Source: Oscillatoriales cyanobacterium RM2_1_1
GTDB lineage: Bacteria > Cyanobacteriota > Cyanobacteriia > Cyanobacteriales > Microcoleaceae
Direction: 5' to 3'
NCBI GenBank assembly: GCA_012033335.1
Contig: JAAURB010000011.1
Location: forward strand, 1 to 64,000
DNA: 64,000 nucleotides
Within the stretch, counting starts at the first letter, position 1. The number at the start of each line of letters is the position of its first letter. Below, in pieces: positions 1 through 9,419 of this stretch. The position numbers and the translations under genes were made by a program. The notes below the pieces were generated by a model. That model was not told where the DNA came from. It did no database searches and saw only the letters and a program-made list of their open reading frames with translations.

Positions 1-3000
1 GACAGTCAATAGAAGCAACCCCGGTCCGGGCGGGTGGGGTCTTCCAGCGACACCATGTCGACGGCGTTGGTGTGGGCGTTGGATTGGGTGTTGGTGTGGG
101 AGTGGGGTTCGGTGTGGGAGTGGGATTGGGATTAGGCGTTGGATTGGGAGTTGGGGTTGGAACAACTTCATCAATGTCACTGACCCCGATTGTGAAGTTC
201 TGACTAGTACTCAGGTTACCTGAATCCGTTGCCGTAATTGCCAGATTAACAGTAGGCTCTGTTTCAAAGTCCAGACTCTCACCCGCCTTGAGTTTGAGAG
301 CGTCATTGACGATTTCAAACCGAGTATCATCGACCGTGAAAGTGACAGCATTATTTTCTGGGTCAGAGGCACTCAGGTTGCCAATCACAGCTCCAACAGC
401 ATTTTCAGGAATGCTGGTGTTGTCCAGCGTAACAGCACTGGGAGCTTCATTAGTATCCTGAACATCAAGGATGAAGGTTTGGGCAAAGGTTCCGCCATTG
501 CCATCATCGGTCTGAACCCGAACACTCCGGGTGGCTTGAGCTTCAAAATCGAAGGAGGTGACTGTTCTCAGTTGATTGCCGACAATCTCAAACTGAGTAT
601 TGTCAGTATCTCCGGTTCCAGCAATCAGACTGTAGGTATGAGCATCCCCAGCATCCCCATCAACGGTGCTAAAATCCCCTACTACGGTTCCAGTCGGTTG
701 GTTTTCAGTAATATTCAGGTTACCCAAGCTCAGGGCAATAGGAGGATCGTTAGTATTGTTGACCGTCAAGTCAAAGCTAGGTAAATCAACGGTTACAGTA
801 CCGTCATTCACACTGATGACAATACCAGTCGTGATGCCAACATCATCATTATCAGGCGTTCCGCTCAGCTCTCCAGTTGCAGAATTGAAGCTAACCCAAG
901 CCGGTTGGTTCTGAATGGAGAAGCTCAGGGTATCATTATCTGGATCGCTAGCGGTAGGAATAAAACTGTAGTTACCATCCTGATTGACACTGGTGGCTGG
1001 TACACCTGAAATCGTGGGGGGATCGTTAATGTTATCGACATTAACGCTAAACGTCTGAGTAGCAGTTGCTCCAGCCAGATCTTGAACCTGTAATTGCAGA
1101 TTGAAAGCGCTGCCAACTTCAGCACTGGTGGGAGTTCCGCTGAGAGTTGCTGTGCCGTTGCCAGTGCTTGTTAGAGTCAACCAACTGGGTAGGGTGGTTC
1201 CTGTAATGGTTAAGCTGTCTCCCGTATCGGGGTCAGTGGTGACAATGTTGTAGGTGTAAGGCGAGTCTTGGGTAGCACTTGTGGGGGCAGTACTAGTGAA
1301 CTCAGGGGGATCGTTTGTATTGGCAACCGCGATCGCGAACGTTTGAGTTGCTGTCAAACCTGCGATGTCCTCAACCTGAAGCTCAACCAGATGGTTCCCA
1401 ACCTGGTCGTTTGTGGGAGTGCCGGCGAGGGTTGCTGTGCCGTTGCTAGTGCTTGTTAGAGTCAACCAACTGGGTAGGGTGGTTCCTTTAATGGTTAAGT
1501 CGTCTCCCGTATCGGGGTCGGTGGTGACAATGTTGTAGGTGTAGGATGTGTCCTCTGTGGCGGCAGTTAATTCTGAACTGGTAAAACTGGGAGCTTCATT
1601 GACATCCTGAACATTCACTGTGAAGGTCTGGGCAAAGGTTCCACCATTACCATCATCGGTCTGAACCCGAATGCTATAGGAATTCTGACCTTCAAAGTCG
1701 AAAGGATTGAGGGCTCTGAGCTGACTACCAAACATCTCAAACTGAGAATTGTCAGTATCTCCAGTTCCAGGAACCAAACTATAGGTATGCACATCGCTCA
1801 CATCCACATCCACAGTAGTGAAGCTGCCCACTACAGTTCCGGTAGGCTGATTTTCGTTAATGTCTGGGTTGCTGAGGGTGAGGGCGGTGGGAGCGTCGTT
1901 AACGTTAGCCACAGCAATGGTAAAGGCTTGGGTCGCCGTTGCCCCGGCTAAATCCGTCACCTCAAGGACAACGCTGTTGCCGCCAACATCGGCATTACCA
2001 GGGGTTCCAGTCAGGGTTGCTGTGCCGTTGCCATTGTCCGTTAGAGTCAACCAACTGGGTAGGGCAGTTCCTGTAATGGTTAAGCTGTCTCCCGTATCAG
2101 GGTCGGTGGTGACAATGTTGTAAGTGTAGGGTGTGTCTTGAGTCCCGGTTGTAGTTCCTGTACTGGTGAAGGTAGGAGCGTCGTTAACGTTAGCCACAGC
2201 AATGGTCTCAGCACTGGTAACCGTTTCGTTTGTTCCTTGACCATCTAGGTAGGAAACTTCTACCCGCAGTTGTTTACCAACCTGTGGATCGCCTGGAGTG
2301 AAATCAGTATTGGTTGCGGTTGGAATATCATTCCAAGTTGTCCCATCCAAGACTTGCCATTGGTAACTGAAAGCACCCAAACCCTCGAAATCTTGCAAAA
2401 TACTGGGATCAACACTCAGGGTTTGATCCTCCTCCACTGTGCCCGTAATGTTCAGGGTTTGACCATGGGTTTCAACGGAGATCCCCTTGAGCTTAACTTG
2501 AGCCTGGGCAGAGGGGGTGTCATCTCCCAGGAACAGGTAGTTAGGAACCCCATAAGGATCGGGTAAAGGCACAGGAATTATAGCAGCGGTATAGTCTCGC
2601 AAACGTCCGGTGAGGATTTCTGTACTCCCCGCAAACAGTCTGTAGGTCTCTCCCTGGACGCTTAACTGATAGTCTACAAATCCAGCGACTGTGTCAAAGG
2701 TTGCACTCTCAGCCTGGGTAAAGAGTTGGCGGTTGTGGGTGCTGCTCGTGTCTGGATCAGGTTCTAGGGAAGGAGTCACCTGGTTTGTGCCATCTTCCAA
2801 TACCCAAATGCGATCGCTATCAAAACTGAGTTCGATGCCTTCTTGGCCATCACTGCTGATGACGATCAGGTTAAATCCTGCCCGATCCAGCTTGCCATCT
2901 TTGTTCTTGTCACTTTTATTGGTTGAAGTATCATCATTGTTCTCAGAGTCAACTTTGGCAGTGAAGTTAATGCTGTATCCGGCACTGCGATCCAGAGTTG

Positions 3001-4396
3001 GGAAGCTGGGGTTAACTGGAGTAAACGCTGTAGTGAAAGGGTTATAGAGATGGTTGCTGTAGCCCGCATAGACCGCATTACCTGCTGGAGGAGTTGGCAT
3101 AACATTCCCGGCTGTATTTAGGGTTGTGGCGGTTCCATCGGCAGTTTGGGTGGCGTTGCCAATTGTAGTAGGATTAGCACTGACCGAAGCAAACTCAAAC
3201 CATTTTCCAGCGGTTGTCGCGCTGTCATTATTGGGGGTAACAGTAAAGTTGTCGTATAGGTTAGCGGTGGCACTGACAAGGGGAGCATCGTTTTCTGGCG
3301 TAACGTTGATCTGAATGTTTTGGGCTGTGCTGGTACCGCCATCGCCATCATTAACGGTAATCTGGATGGTTCGGCTAGCGGTAGGAGTGTTAGAGGTGTT
3401 GCGGTAGGTGAGGTTCTCGATCAGGGCTTCAACAGCGGCGGGGGTGGCATTGGCGTTGAGGCTGATCACCAGGTTACTGCCCCCTGTACCATCCAGGCTA
3501 GTCCCTTGAGCAATCTGACCAATGTTTGTCCCACCAAATTTTACGGTTCTGCCATCAAGGCCAATTTCATTGACTCCAGTTCCCTGATTCCGAACAAACA
3601 GCGTATCCTGGAAGGAACCGCCACTCAGATAGCTAACAGTAATATTGCCGCCGTCAAAATTGATGCTATTGGTATCAGTTAGGGTGACATCACTATCAAT
3701 GAGTTGAGCCGCTGCATTGAGGGTGTTTTCAGCAAAGGTGACTGTAGGAGCCACATCTGTCAGTTCAGGAGCAGTATTAGCAATGGGCGTGCTAACAGTC
3801 ACCACATCAATCCCATACTCGTCGCGACTGCCTGAACCATCAACATCATCTCCCCTCCAGCGCAGGTAGAATTCTGCTCCAGCGGCCAGGTTCAGGCCAG
3901 AGATTGTTGTTGAGCGCAGGACATTTTGCCAGGTTGGACTGGGATCGGCAGCAGCAGGAGTTGTAAAGTCAAGGGCGGAAATGCCTGTATACGTAGAATC
4001 ATCAGTTGACCAGGCGAAATTTAACGAGTTTCCTCTATTCTGGTCATTGCGGTACCAGATTGTATAGCTGACATCGAGTGCATTAACGGCTGAACTTGTA
4101 CTATTGGTAAACTTTAAAACAATATCTCCAGGCGTGAAGTCAGGGCCACCAGGCTGTATGCCGAGAATGGTGTTACCGCTGCCCACATCGAAGCCATAAA
4201 CCCCACCTGTTCCTACTGTACCCGTTGAGGTACCTCGAGCAAAGTCATCAGCTGCAAAAGTTCCCCCGAAGGTTCCATTACCATCGGACAACCCGGTAAC
4301 TTTCCAGTTATCAGAGTCAAGTTTCCCGATCTCAGGGGTAGGTGCAAAGCCAGTACCCGTAAAGTTGTCAAAGTTTTCAGAAAATAGTGCAGTCAT
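1..4396 (-). CDS. Giant cadherin/Ig-repeat surface or secreted protein (3' end off window)
   Basis: The minus-strand frame is open from an ATG at 4396 to the window edge, at least 1465 codons. About the first 210 residues form a beta-rich domain (motifs DNWKVTGLSDG, GDDVDGSGSRDE) of a type found at the start of cyanobacterial repeat proteins. Next come a cadherin-like segment (NDGDGGTST), a jelly-roll-like segment with an EF-hand-like DKNKDGKLD loop, and then many alternating He_PIG/cadherin-type repeats (DTPYTYNIVTTDPDTGD, LPSWLTLT, INENQPTGTVVG). A Pro-Thr linker of PTPNPTP type lies at 50-160. Nearly identical DNA blocks recur in the repeats. The likely role, adhesion or Ca-dependent surface structure, is inferred from the domains only. 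The C-terminus is outside the window, and the frame past the Pro-Thr linker is uncertain (see findings). An AGAGG lies about 10 nt before the ATG. Confidence 0.85.
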   Translation of the reverse strand, partial: MTALFSENFDNFTGTGFAPTPEIGKLDSDNWKVTGLSDGNGTFGGTFAADDFARGTSTGTVGTGGVYGFDVGSGNTILGIQPGGPDFTPGDIVLKFTNSTSSAVNALDVSYTIWYRNDQNRGNSLNFAWSTDDSTYTGISALDFTTPAAADPSPTWQNVLRSTTISGLNLAAGAEFYLRWRGDDVDGSGSRDEYGIDVVTVSTPIANTAPELTDVAPTVTFAENTLNAAAQLIDSDVTLTDTNSINFDGGNITVSYLSGGSFQDTLFVRNQGTGVNEIGLDGRTVKFGGTNIGQIAQGTSLDGTGGSNLVISLNANATPAAVEALIENLTYRNTSNTPTASRTIQITVNDGDGGTSTAQNIQINVTPENDAPLVSATANLYDNFTVTPNNDSATTAGKWFEFASVSANPTTIGNATQTADGTATTLNTAGNVMPTPPAGNAVYAGYSNHLYNPFTTAFTPVNPSFPTLDRSAGYSINFTAKVDSENNDDTSTNKSDKNKDGKLDRAGFNLIVISSDGQEGIELSFDSDRIWVLEDGTNQVTPSLEPDPDTSSTHNRQLFTQAESATFDTVAGFVDYQLSVQGETYRLFAGSTEILTGRLRDYTAAIIPVPLPDPYGVPNYLFLGDDTPSAQAQVKLKGISVETHGQTLNITGTVEEDQTLSVDPSILQDFEGLGAFSYQWQVLDGTTWNDIPTATNTDFTPGDPQVGKQLRVEVSYLDGQGTNETVTSAETIAVANVNDAPTFTSTGTTTGTQDTPYTYNIVTTDPDTGDSLTITGTALPSWLTLTDNGNGTATLTGTPGNADVGGNSVVLEVTDLAGATATQAFTIAVANVNDAPTALTLSNPDINENQPTGTVVGSFTTVDVDVSDVHTYSLVPGTGDTDNSQFEMFGSQLRALNPFDFEGQNSYSIRVQTDDGNGGTFAQTFTVNVQDVNEAPSFTSSELTAATEDTSYTYNIVTTDPDTGDDLTIKGTTLPSWLTLTSTSNGTATLAGTPTNDQVGNHLVELQVEDIAGLTATQTFAIAVANTNDPPEFTSTAPTSATQDSPYTYNIVTTDPDTGDSLTITGTTLPSWLTLTSTGNGTATLSGTPTSAEVGSAFNLQLQVQDLAGATATQTFSVNVDNINDPPTISGVPATSVNQDGNYSFIPTASDPDNDTLSFSIQNQPAWVSFNSATGELSGTPDNDDVGITTGIVISVNDGTVTVDLPSFDLTVNNTNDPPIALSLGNLNITENQPTGTVVGDFSTVDGDAGDAHTYSLIAGTGDTDNTQFEIVGNQLRTVTSFDFEAQATRSVRVQTDDGNGGTFAQTFILDVQDTNEAPSAVTLDNTSIPENAVGAVIGNLSASDPENNAVTFTVDDTRFEIVNDALKLKAGESLDFETEPTVNLAITATDSGNLSTSQNFTIGVSDIDEVVPTPTPNPTPNPNPTPTPNPTPTPTPNPTPTPTPSTWCRWKTPPARTGVASIDC

Positions 4397-4841
4397 TAGG
4401 ATATAACCTCTAGATTTTGGTTTAGGAATCACTAAAATACACCCGTCCTGAGACCAGATCACTTTCTCGCTAGAGCCCTGGAAATCAAGTCGTTATAAAC
4501 CGTGCATGAAGACTTACATAACGTACTTGTTGACTGAGTAACATACTAAGTTTCTGCTTATCAGACATACTCGTGTCACATTTTTACTTTGCTTAACTTT
4601 GAGGCTCCTAATCCTAGCCTTTATCATTCCCCAATATTACAGAAGAGAATCATATTTTTCTATAAATCTTTTGTAAAGTATTAGGACTGCAACTACCACC
4701 ACAATTTCAAACCCTAAAGGCAAGTGTTTAAGATAAGATTAATAGCTTCAAAAAAATCCTGAATAACTTTTTTCCCTTGGAAGAATTAAGTTAAACCCTT
4801 TAAGTCTTAACTTAGATTCTTCAATTTAAATCTTACCAGCG
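4397..4841. other. Intergenic region between divergent genes
   Basis: About 445 AT-rich bases separate the minus-strand repeat-protein gene from the small plus-strand gene at 4842. It probably carries both promoters. I see no clear -10/-35 pair, RNA gene or strong hairpin. Confidence 0.5.
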
Positions 4842-5081
4842 ATGCAACCTACCCCCCATCAAGAAGAATTCAGACGGCGGCTTGCCAGTTTCCCCCAGGA
4901 AGTCACAGCCGCTCTAACCCCAGAACAAACCATTGCCATCACAGAAGCCCTAGTCAACTCAACCCTGACCGAAGCTCAGATCATGGCGATTACCCAGGCC
5001 ATGGTAACGGCTAAAATGGAGAATGTTGGGATGCCGAACACAATCCCAATTTCTAAGAGATTGTTAAGAGATAAACTTTAA
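4842..5081 (+). CDS. Small hypothetical protein (79 aa)
   Basis: An ATG-initiated frame encodes 79 residues with no membrane segment or Cys. It is mostly predicted helix, with two similar segments (TPEQTIAITEALVNS and LTEAQIMAITQAMV) that suggest an internal helical duplication. Codon use resembles the neighbouring genes, and no competing frame overlaps. It stands alone between the divergent repeat-protein gene and the PBP2 gene. I do not recognise the family and cannot assign a function. The last ~15 residues (basic, Ser/Leu-rich) could be an altered tail. Confidence 0.55.
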   Translation: MQPTPHQEEFRRRLASFPQEVTAALTPEQTIAITEALVNSTLTEAQIMAITQAMVTAKMENVGMPNTIPISKRLLRDKL

Positions 5082-5264
5082 AGGACAAATTCCCAGCCAT
5101 CCACTTTGTTCAGTGACGATCGCTGAGGTTGAAGACTCTATATTGGCTACAATTCTGACTTCAAATTTGTGCTGAGTAGCTGAATATGCTTGCTCTAGGG
5201 ATAATGTCACCCTACAATCTGAAAGGAATTAGCTCGGGTCAATCAGCCCTTCTGTGTTAGCACT

Positions 5265-7103
5265 ATGGTACGCCAACTCTCATTCGGAACCAAAAAGCCC
5301 TCCGTCGATCAATTTCAAGGAAGTGTGGCTGCCTCTGCCGCTCCCTCACCGAACCTGGTTTACAGAGCTCTTCTACTGATGTTGTTGGTGACCACCACCA
5401 TCGGTCTGCATATCCATCGCCTGACCCAGCTTCAACTCATTGCAGGCAATGAAAATCGCCAGAGAGCTGAAGAAAATCGCATCCGACCCATTCCTCTTCC
5501 CGCTAGCCGAGGTGCAATTTTTGATCGCCATGGCAAGCTCCTCGCCGCCAACCAAATGACCCGGTCAGTTTACCTGTGGCCCAAGGAACAAACCCGGGAA
5601 CAATGGCAAAAGGCCATCCCTCAGCTCAGCCGAATTTTAGGAATTTCAGCCGAGAGTATATTGGCCAAGCTAGAGAAAGTCAATTATCGATCCGCATCCC
5701 CTGTGCGGATCGCCCGTCAAATTACCCCGGAAGCGTTTATCTGGATCGGGGAAAAATCTGGAGAATTTCCAGGGGTGGAGATTCGCAACGAAAACAGTCG
5801 CTACTACCCCAATCAGGATCTGGCATCCCAGGTGATTGGCTACATTGGCGAGGCTACCCAGGCTGATCTTGAAGCCCATCCAGACTATCCGATGGGAATG
5901 ATTGTGGGTCAGCTTGGGATTGAGGCAAGCTCTAATGAAAAACTAGCTGGGGTTTGGGGCGCTCGGATTGTCGAAGTCGATGCCCGAAATGAAGAGTTGC
6001 AATTCCTTGGCGAAAAACCAGCCGTTGCGGGACAACCCTTGACGTTGACCCTGGATCTCGATCTACAAAAAACTGCGGAACAGGCTTTAGGCAATCGCCT
6101 GGGAGCCGTTGTCGCCCTGAATGTCAAAACTGGAGAAGTGCTGGCCATGGCCAGTAGCCCTCGATTCGACCTGAATCTATTTACCAAACCGATCTCCAGC
6201 CAGCAGTGGGAAAACCTGCAAAACGAAAATAAACCATTTCTCAATCGCACCCTCCAGGGCTATCCACCCGGGAGCACCTTCAAAATTGTCTCCTCTGCGG
6301 CGGGCATGGGTTCTGGAAAATTTTCTCCGTGGGATGTGATCGCCACCTCCGCATCAATCGTCGTAGGAAACCTGACCTTCCATGAACATGGTGAAGCGGG
6401 CTATGGGGTGATTGGATTTCGAGACGCTCTGACGGTAAGCAGCAATACCTTTTTCTATCGTCTGGGTCTAGAAGTTGGGCCGGACGAGTTAGCCAAATGG
6501 GCAAATCTTCTGGGAATTGAAAATACAGATTTGAAATTGCTCCAATTGAACGATGGCGGCTCTGGTTTTATACCTAATCCCGCCCGGAAAGAGCAGCTTT
6601 TAGGGGAGCCTTGGTATTCAGGGGATACGGTGACTATGGCCATTGGTCAGGGATCTCTACTGGCCACCCCCTTAGAACTAGCCGTTATGGTTTCGACTAT
6701 AGCCAATGGGGGCAATCGAGTCAGACCCCACTTGCTGGCTGCGCTGACCAATACCCCCGCCACTCAACCAATTCCCACGGGGCTAACCGCCGAAATGGTC
6801 AACACCATTCGAGATGGCCTGATTGATGTGGTACGATACGGAACCGGGCAGGGGCTCAATGATGGCTCAATTCCCTTGACCGGAGGTAAAACAGGGACTT
6901 CCGAGGTTCAGGGTCAAGAATCCCACTCCCTTTATGTGGCCTTTGGCCCTGCTGAAAAGCCAGAAGTTGCCATCGCCGTTGTCGTCGAAAATGGAGGATA
7001 TGGGGCAGAGTCTGCTGCCCCTGTGGCCAAACAAGTATTTCAGACCTACTTTAAAACGGGTCAAGTGACCCCATCTGAGGAGGCAATCCCAGAGGAATTC
7101 TAG
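5265..7103 (+). CDS. mrdA: Class B penicillin-binding protein, PBP2/MrdA type (copy 1)
   Basis: This 612-residue D,D-transpeptidase cross-links peptidoglycan in the periplasm, probably in the elongation machinery. It has a short cytoplasmic N-terminus and one membrane anchor at about residues 30-50 (YRALLLMLLVTT). A PBP dimer domain follows, then a transpeptidase domain with all three catalytic motifs: S337-T-F-K340, S392-S-N394 and K542-T-G544. There is no transglycosylase domain, so it is class B. Length is usual for PBP2. A close paralogue lies at 23951-25750 with the same motif spacing. No rodA or mre gene is adjacent, so the partner is elsewhere. Assignment to PBP2 rather than FtsI rests on overall similarity (GEVLAMASSP, GYPPGSTFK). 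Confidence 0.93.
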   Translation: MVRQLSFGTKKPSVDQFQGSVAASAAPSPNLVYRALLLMLLVTTTIGLHIHRLTQLQLIAGNENRQRAEENRIRPIPLPASRGAIFDRHGKLLAANQMTRSVYLWPKEQTREQWQKAIPQLSRILGISAESILAKLEKVNYRSASPVRIARQITPEAFIWIGEKSGEFPGVEIRNENSRYYPNQDLASQVIGYIGEATQADLEAHPDYPMGMIVGQLGIEASSNEKLAGVWGARIVEVDARNEELQFLGEKPAVAGQPLTLTLDLDLQKTAEQALGNRLGAVVALNVKTGEVLAMASSPRFDLNLFTKPISSQQWENLQNENKPFLNRTLQGYPPGSTFKIVSSAAGMGSGKFSPWDVIATSASIVVGNLTFHEHGEAGYGVIGFRDALTVSSNTFFYRLGLEVGPDELAKWANLLGIENTDLKLLQLNDGGSGFIPNPARKEQLLGEPWYSGDTVTMAIGQGSLLATPLELAVMVSTIANGGNRVRPHLLAALTNTPATQPIPTGLTAEMVNTIRDGLIDVVRYGTGQGLNDGSIPLTGGKTGTSEVQGQESHSLYVAFGPAEKPEVAIAVVVENGGYGAESAAPVAKQVFQTYFKTGQVTPSEEAIPEEF

Positions 7104-7153
7104 ACGTTGCTCCGGCTATGCCATCAGGCAGAATGAAGATGAGACCTGTAAAG

Positions 7154-7181
7154 TTGAGAATTTAAGTTTGAGAATTTAAAT
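7154..7181. repeat. 14-bp tandem duplication
   Basis: Two adjacent near-identical 14-bp units (TTGAGAATTTAAGT / TTGAGAATTTAAAT) lie just downstream of the PBP2 gene. A third degenerate copy may follow. They belong to the short tandem repeat class seen throughout the window. Confidence 0.7.
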
Positions 7182-7243
7182 ATGAAAATTCCCTCTCTAT
7201 TACGAAAGGGAATCCAGACTAAATGTCCCGGTTAGCCTAGAAG

Positions 7244-7375
7244 CTAAAGCGTACCTTTGGCATAGAAGTAAGCAACCAGAAGGTTTCCGGCCAGTAACAG
7301 AATGGCCCAGAACAGACGAAAAGGATAGGGAAATTGCCCCCCGGCTTTGTTCACGGCGTGAGTATCAGTAGACAT
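7244..7375 (-). CDS. psaX: Photosystem I protein PsaX
   Basis: This is a 43-residue single-helix protein in a gap between larger genes. A hydrophilic N-terminus of ~16 residues (MSTDTHAVNKAGG) is followed by the block FPYPFRLFWAILLLAGNLLV and a short AYFYAKGTL tail. The YPFR-FWA-LLLA-N-LVA pattern matches PsaX, a small peripheral thylakoid-membrane subunit of cyanobacterial photosystem I, as I recall the family. A good Shine-Dalgarno (GAGGAG) sits 5-10 nt before the ATG. A possible -10 (TATGAT) lies about 31 nt upstream. It is monocistronic, pointing towards the PBP2 gene. It is below the usual ORF-length cut-off and easily missed. Confidence 0.8.
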   Translation of the reverse strand: MSTDTHAVNKAGGQFPYPFRLFWAILLLAGNLLVAYFYAKGTL

Positions 7376-7406
7376 AACTCTCCTCTCTATTTTTCTTAAC
7401 GATTAC

Positions 7407-7412
7407 ATCATA
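7407..7412 (-). promoter_or_regulatory. Possible -10 element of psaX
   Basis: Read on the minus strand this is TATGAT, one mismatch from TATAAT, 31 nt upstream of the psaX ATG. No convincing -35 is visible at the right spacing. Confidence 0.3.
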
Positions 7413-7530
7413 CAAACGTTAAATTCTGATTAACCTCTCGCTTGAGACGGAAACCTTGAACGCCTAGCTTCAAACTACTGCTTTCAGGATGCTGTGCTTC
7501 AGGTTGTATTCTTTAGATTATCAGGCTAAA

Positions 7531-7556
7531 AGTTTAGACCAAGAGTTTAGACCAAG
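7531..7556. repeat. 13-bp tandem duplication over a stop codon
   Basis: AGTTTAGACCAAG occurs twice in direct tandem (7531-7543 and 7544-7556) and is followed by a third partial copy (AGTTG). It spans the stop codon of the NYN-domain gene, whose C-terminus may therefore have been altered by the duplication. Confidence 0.75.
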
Positions 7557-9172
7557 AGTTGCCCCAAAACCTGCTCGTCCACTTCAGGCAGATCAGTAGC
7601 CAATAATTTTTGCGTCATTGCCCGCTTGAGAACATCAATAATTTCTGCTGCGGATCGGTGCTCTGCCAGGGAGAGTTTTTGTTCAGCCAGTTTGACATCT
7701 ACAAGTTCTCGCACCAGCACACCCGCCGAAACCAGAGTTCGCAGCGTCGCCTCAACGGTTTCTGGGGAGACCGGATAGAGGGCGATCGCAATCTGATCTG
7801 CCGCAGCGCTAAAATCGGTTCGCTGCAGTGGTTGCCTGACAAGATAGTCAACAATCTCGGACAGGGTTCCGGGGGGAGGCAAATGATAGAAGGGTCGGCC
7901 TACCGCCAGTAAAGATCGATAGGTTTCAACGGAATGAATTGGGCGCGCCATCAAATCTGGCAAAATCTCAGCATCTCCAGGAATATGGGCTCGAAGGGCC
8001 AGGATCACGACGGACGGAGGAACTCGGGCTGTACAAAGGGCCGATTCCTGACAGGCACATTGCATGTATTCAATAAACTTAGCGAAGCCCCAGTAGATGG
8101 GTCGAAACTCAGGGATCAGATGCCCGATAGCCTGTTGGACAACCGATAGAAAAATGCCGGACTGCACCAGATCCGAGTAGCAATTCTTCAGGTACCACTC
8201 CAAAATCTCTCTGGTTTTTTCCAAAATTTCTGCGGGAGAATCCGACAGAGTCGGTTGGATGTAGGTAATCAATTGGGCATTTCGGGGATCGAGGCTATTG
8301 AAGGGCTTGCCTGTTGCATCTTTCAGAATAATCGATGAGTCTGAAGGTCTCTCATCTTCATTGGGGTCGGGAATCCAGATGAAGTCATCACAGACCGCCT
8401 GAAATGTTTTGCTAGTCGAGTTTTGATAGGCACAACCAATCACAGTTTTGCCATATTCGTGGAGTTTATTGGTCAGGGCCGAAAATCCCCCATCTCCAGA
8501 AATAATCACATAGGTCTGAATTTCAGGTCGGGTGTAGGTTAGCTCTGTCGCATCAATTACTAATTGAATATCAGCAGCATTTTTCTTCAGTTCATAGGAA
8601 AAGCCAAAGACCTGAATAGGTTCAATGCCTAGGGTATTGATTTCCGTTCGGAGGGCTTTCAGGCGGGAATCACTCCAATTGGCGTAGGCTTTTTGCATGG
8701 CGATCCGACTGGCTTTGCCCATTTGTTGAATGGTTTGCAGAATATCTCTGAGGGAGAGATTGGTCAGTTCCTCCTGGGAAAAACCATAGCCCTTTAGCAG
8801 GTTCTCAATATCATAAAAGATCGCAGTTGTTTCTAGGGCTTGGGCAGCCAAAGTCTGATGGAGCTGCTGTTTGAGTTTCTGTAATTCGTAGTTTTGTTGC
8901 TTGAGTAATTGTTCTATTTGATGCAGTTCACTCCCTTCTAAGGAGCCTGAATTCAGATCCAGCTCAGAACTCAATGGTTTGGGCCCTTGGGAGGATCTGC
9001 GTAAGCGTTTTTGAGATAACGGTTGGGAGTTTGAGAGCAGCAATCCACCAATTGTCCCGGCTGCACTGCCAACCATAACAGCCATTGGTTTGGCAGAAGC
9101 AATGGCAACAGACGTTACAGTGCTGACTACAAGGGTGGTTACTCCAAGAGCCAGCCAGGGCTGATTCTGCAT
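7547..9172 (-). CDS. Membrane-anchored NYN (LabA-like/PIN) protein with OST-HTH region
   Basis: The protein has 541 residues from the ATG at 9172, which has a purine-rich GGATAGAAG before it. An upstream in-frame start at 9280 is possible but would add a low-quality 36 residues. The N-terminus has hydrophobic segments (QPWLALGVTTLVV; AVMVGSAAGTIGGLLL). A short coiled coil (HQIEQLLKQQNYELQKLKQQL) leads into an NYN domain (IFYDIENLL, IQLVIDATE, VIISGDGGFSALTNKL) with the acidic residues expected of a PIN-like RNase. A later segment (GIFLSVVQQAIG, YWGFAKFIEYMQ) resembles an OST-HTH/LOTUS RNA-binding domain. The likely role is membrane-associated RNA processing or regulation. That is family inference; the substrate is unknown. 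Confidence 0.85.
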   Translation of the reverse strand: MQNQPWLALGVTTLVVSTVTSVAIASAKPMAVMVGSAAGTIGGLLLSNSQPLSQKRLRRSSQGPKPLSSELDLNSGSLEGSELHQIEQLLKQQNYELQKLKQQLHQTLAAQALETTAIFYDIENLLKGYGFSQEELTNLSLRDILQTIQQMGKASRIAMQKAYANWSDSRLKALRTEINTLGIEPIQVFGFSYELKKNAADIQLVIDATELTYTRPEIQTYVIISGDGGFSALTNKLHEYGKTVIGCAYQNSTSKTFQAVCDDFIWIPDPNEDERPSDSSIILKDATGKPFNSLDPRNAQLITYIQPTLSDSPAEILEKTREILEWYLKNCYSDLVQSGIFLSVVQQAIGHLIPEFRPIYWGFAKFIEYMQCACQESALCTARVPPSVVILALRAHIPGDAEILPDLMARPIHSVETYRSLLAVGRPFYHLPPPGTLSEIVDYLVRQPLQRTDFSAAADQIAIALYPVSPETVEATLRTLVSAGVLVRELVDVKLAEQKLSLAEHRSAAEIIDVLKRAMTQKLLATDLPEVDEQVLGQLLV

Positions 9173-9419
9173 AACTTCTATCCTATGCGGGTTTGCGGGC
9201 GGCCTCGTTGAATACCCTGCTGGGTTCAGCATCAAAATTTTGACCCAAACAGGGCTGATCTGAATCATGACTGATTCCATTGATTCAGATCATAGAGTAA
9301 ATTCAAGTGGAACAGCCATCCCGGCTATTTCCTGACAGGCCAGAAACTTGTACCATAAACTCCTGAATCATTTTCCTGAATCATTTGTCCAATAGACTGA
9401 ACCAGTCAATTGGTTTAGT

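Noticed and set aside
9172-9280. Upstream start of the NYN gene at 9280
   Set aside because: It adds 36 residues of low plausibility. The ATG at 9172 has a purine-rich site and begins a membrane segment.
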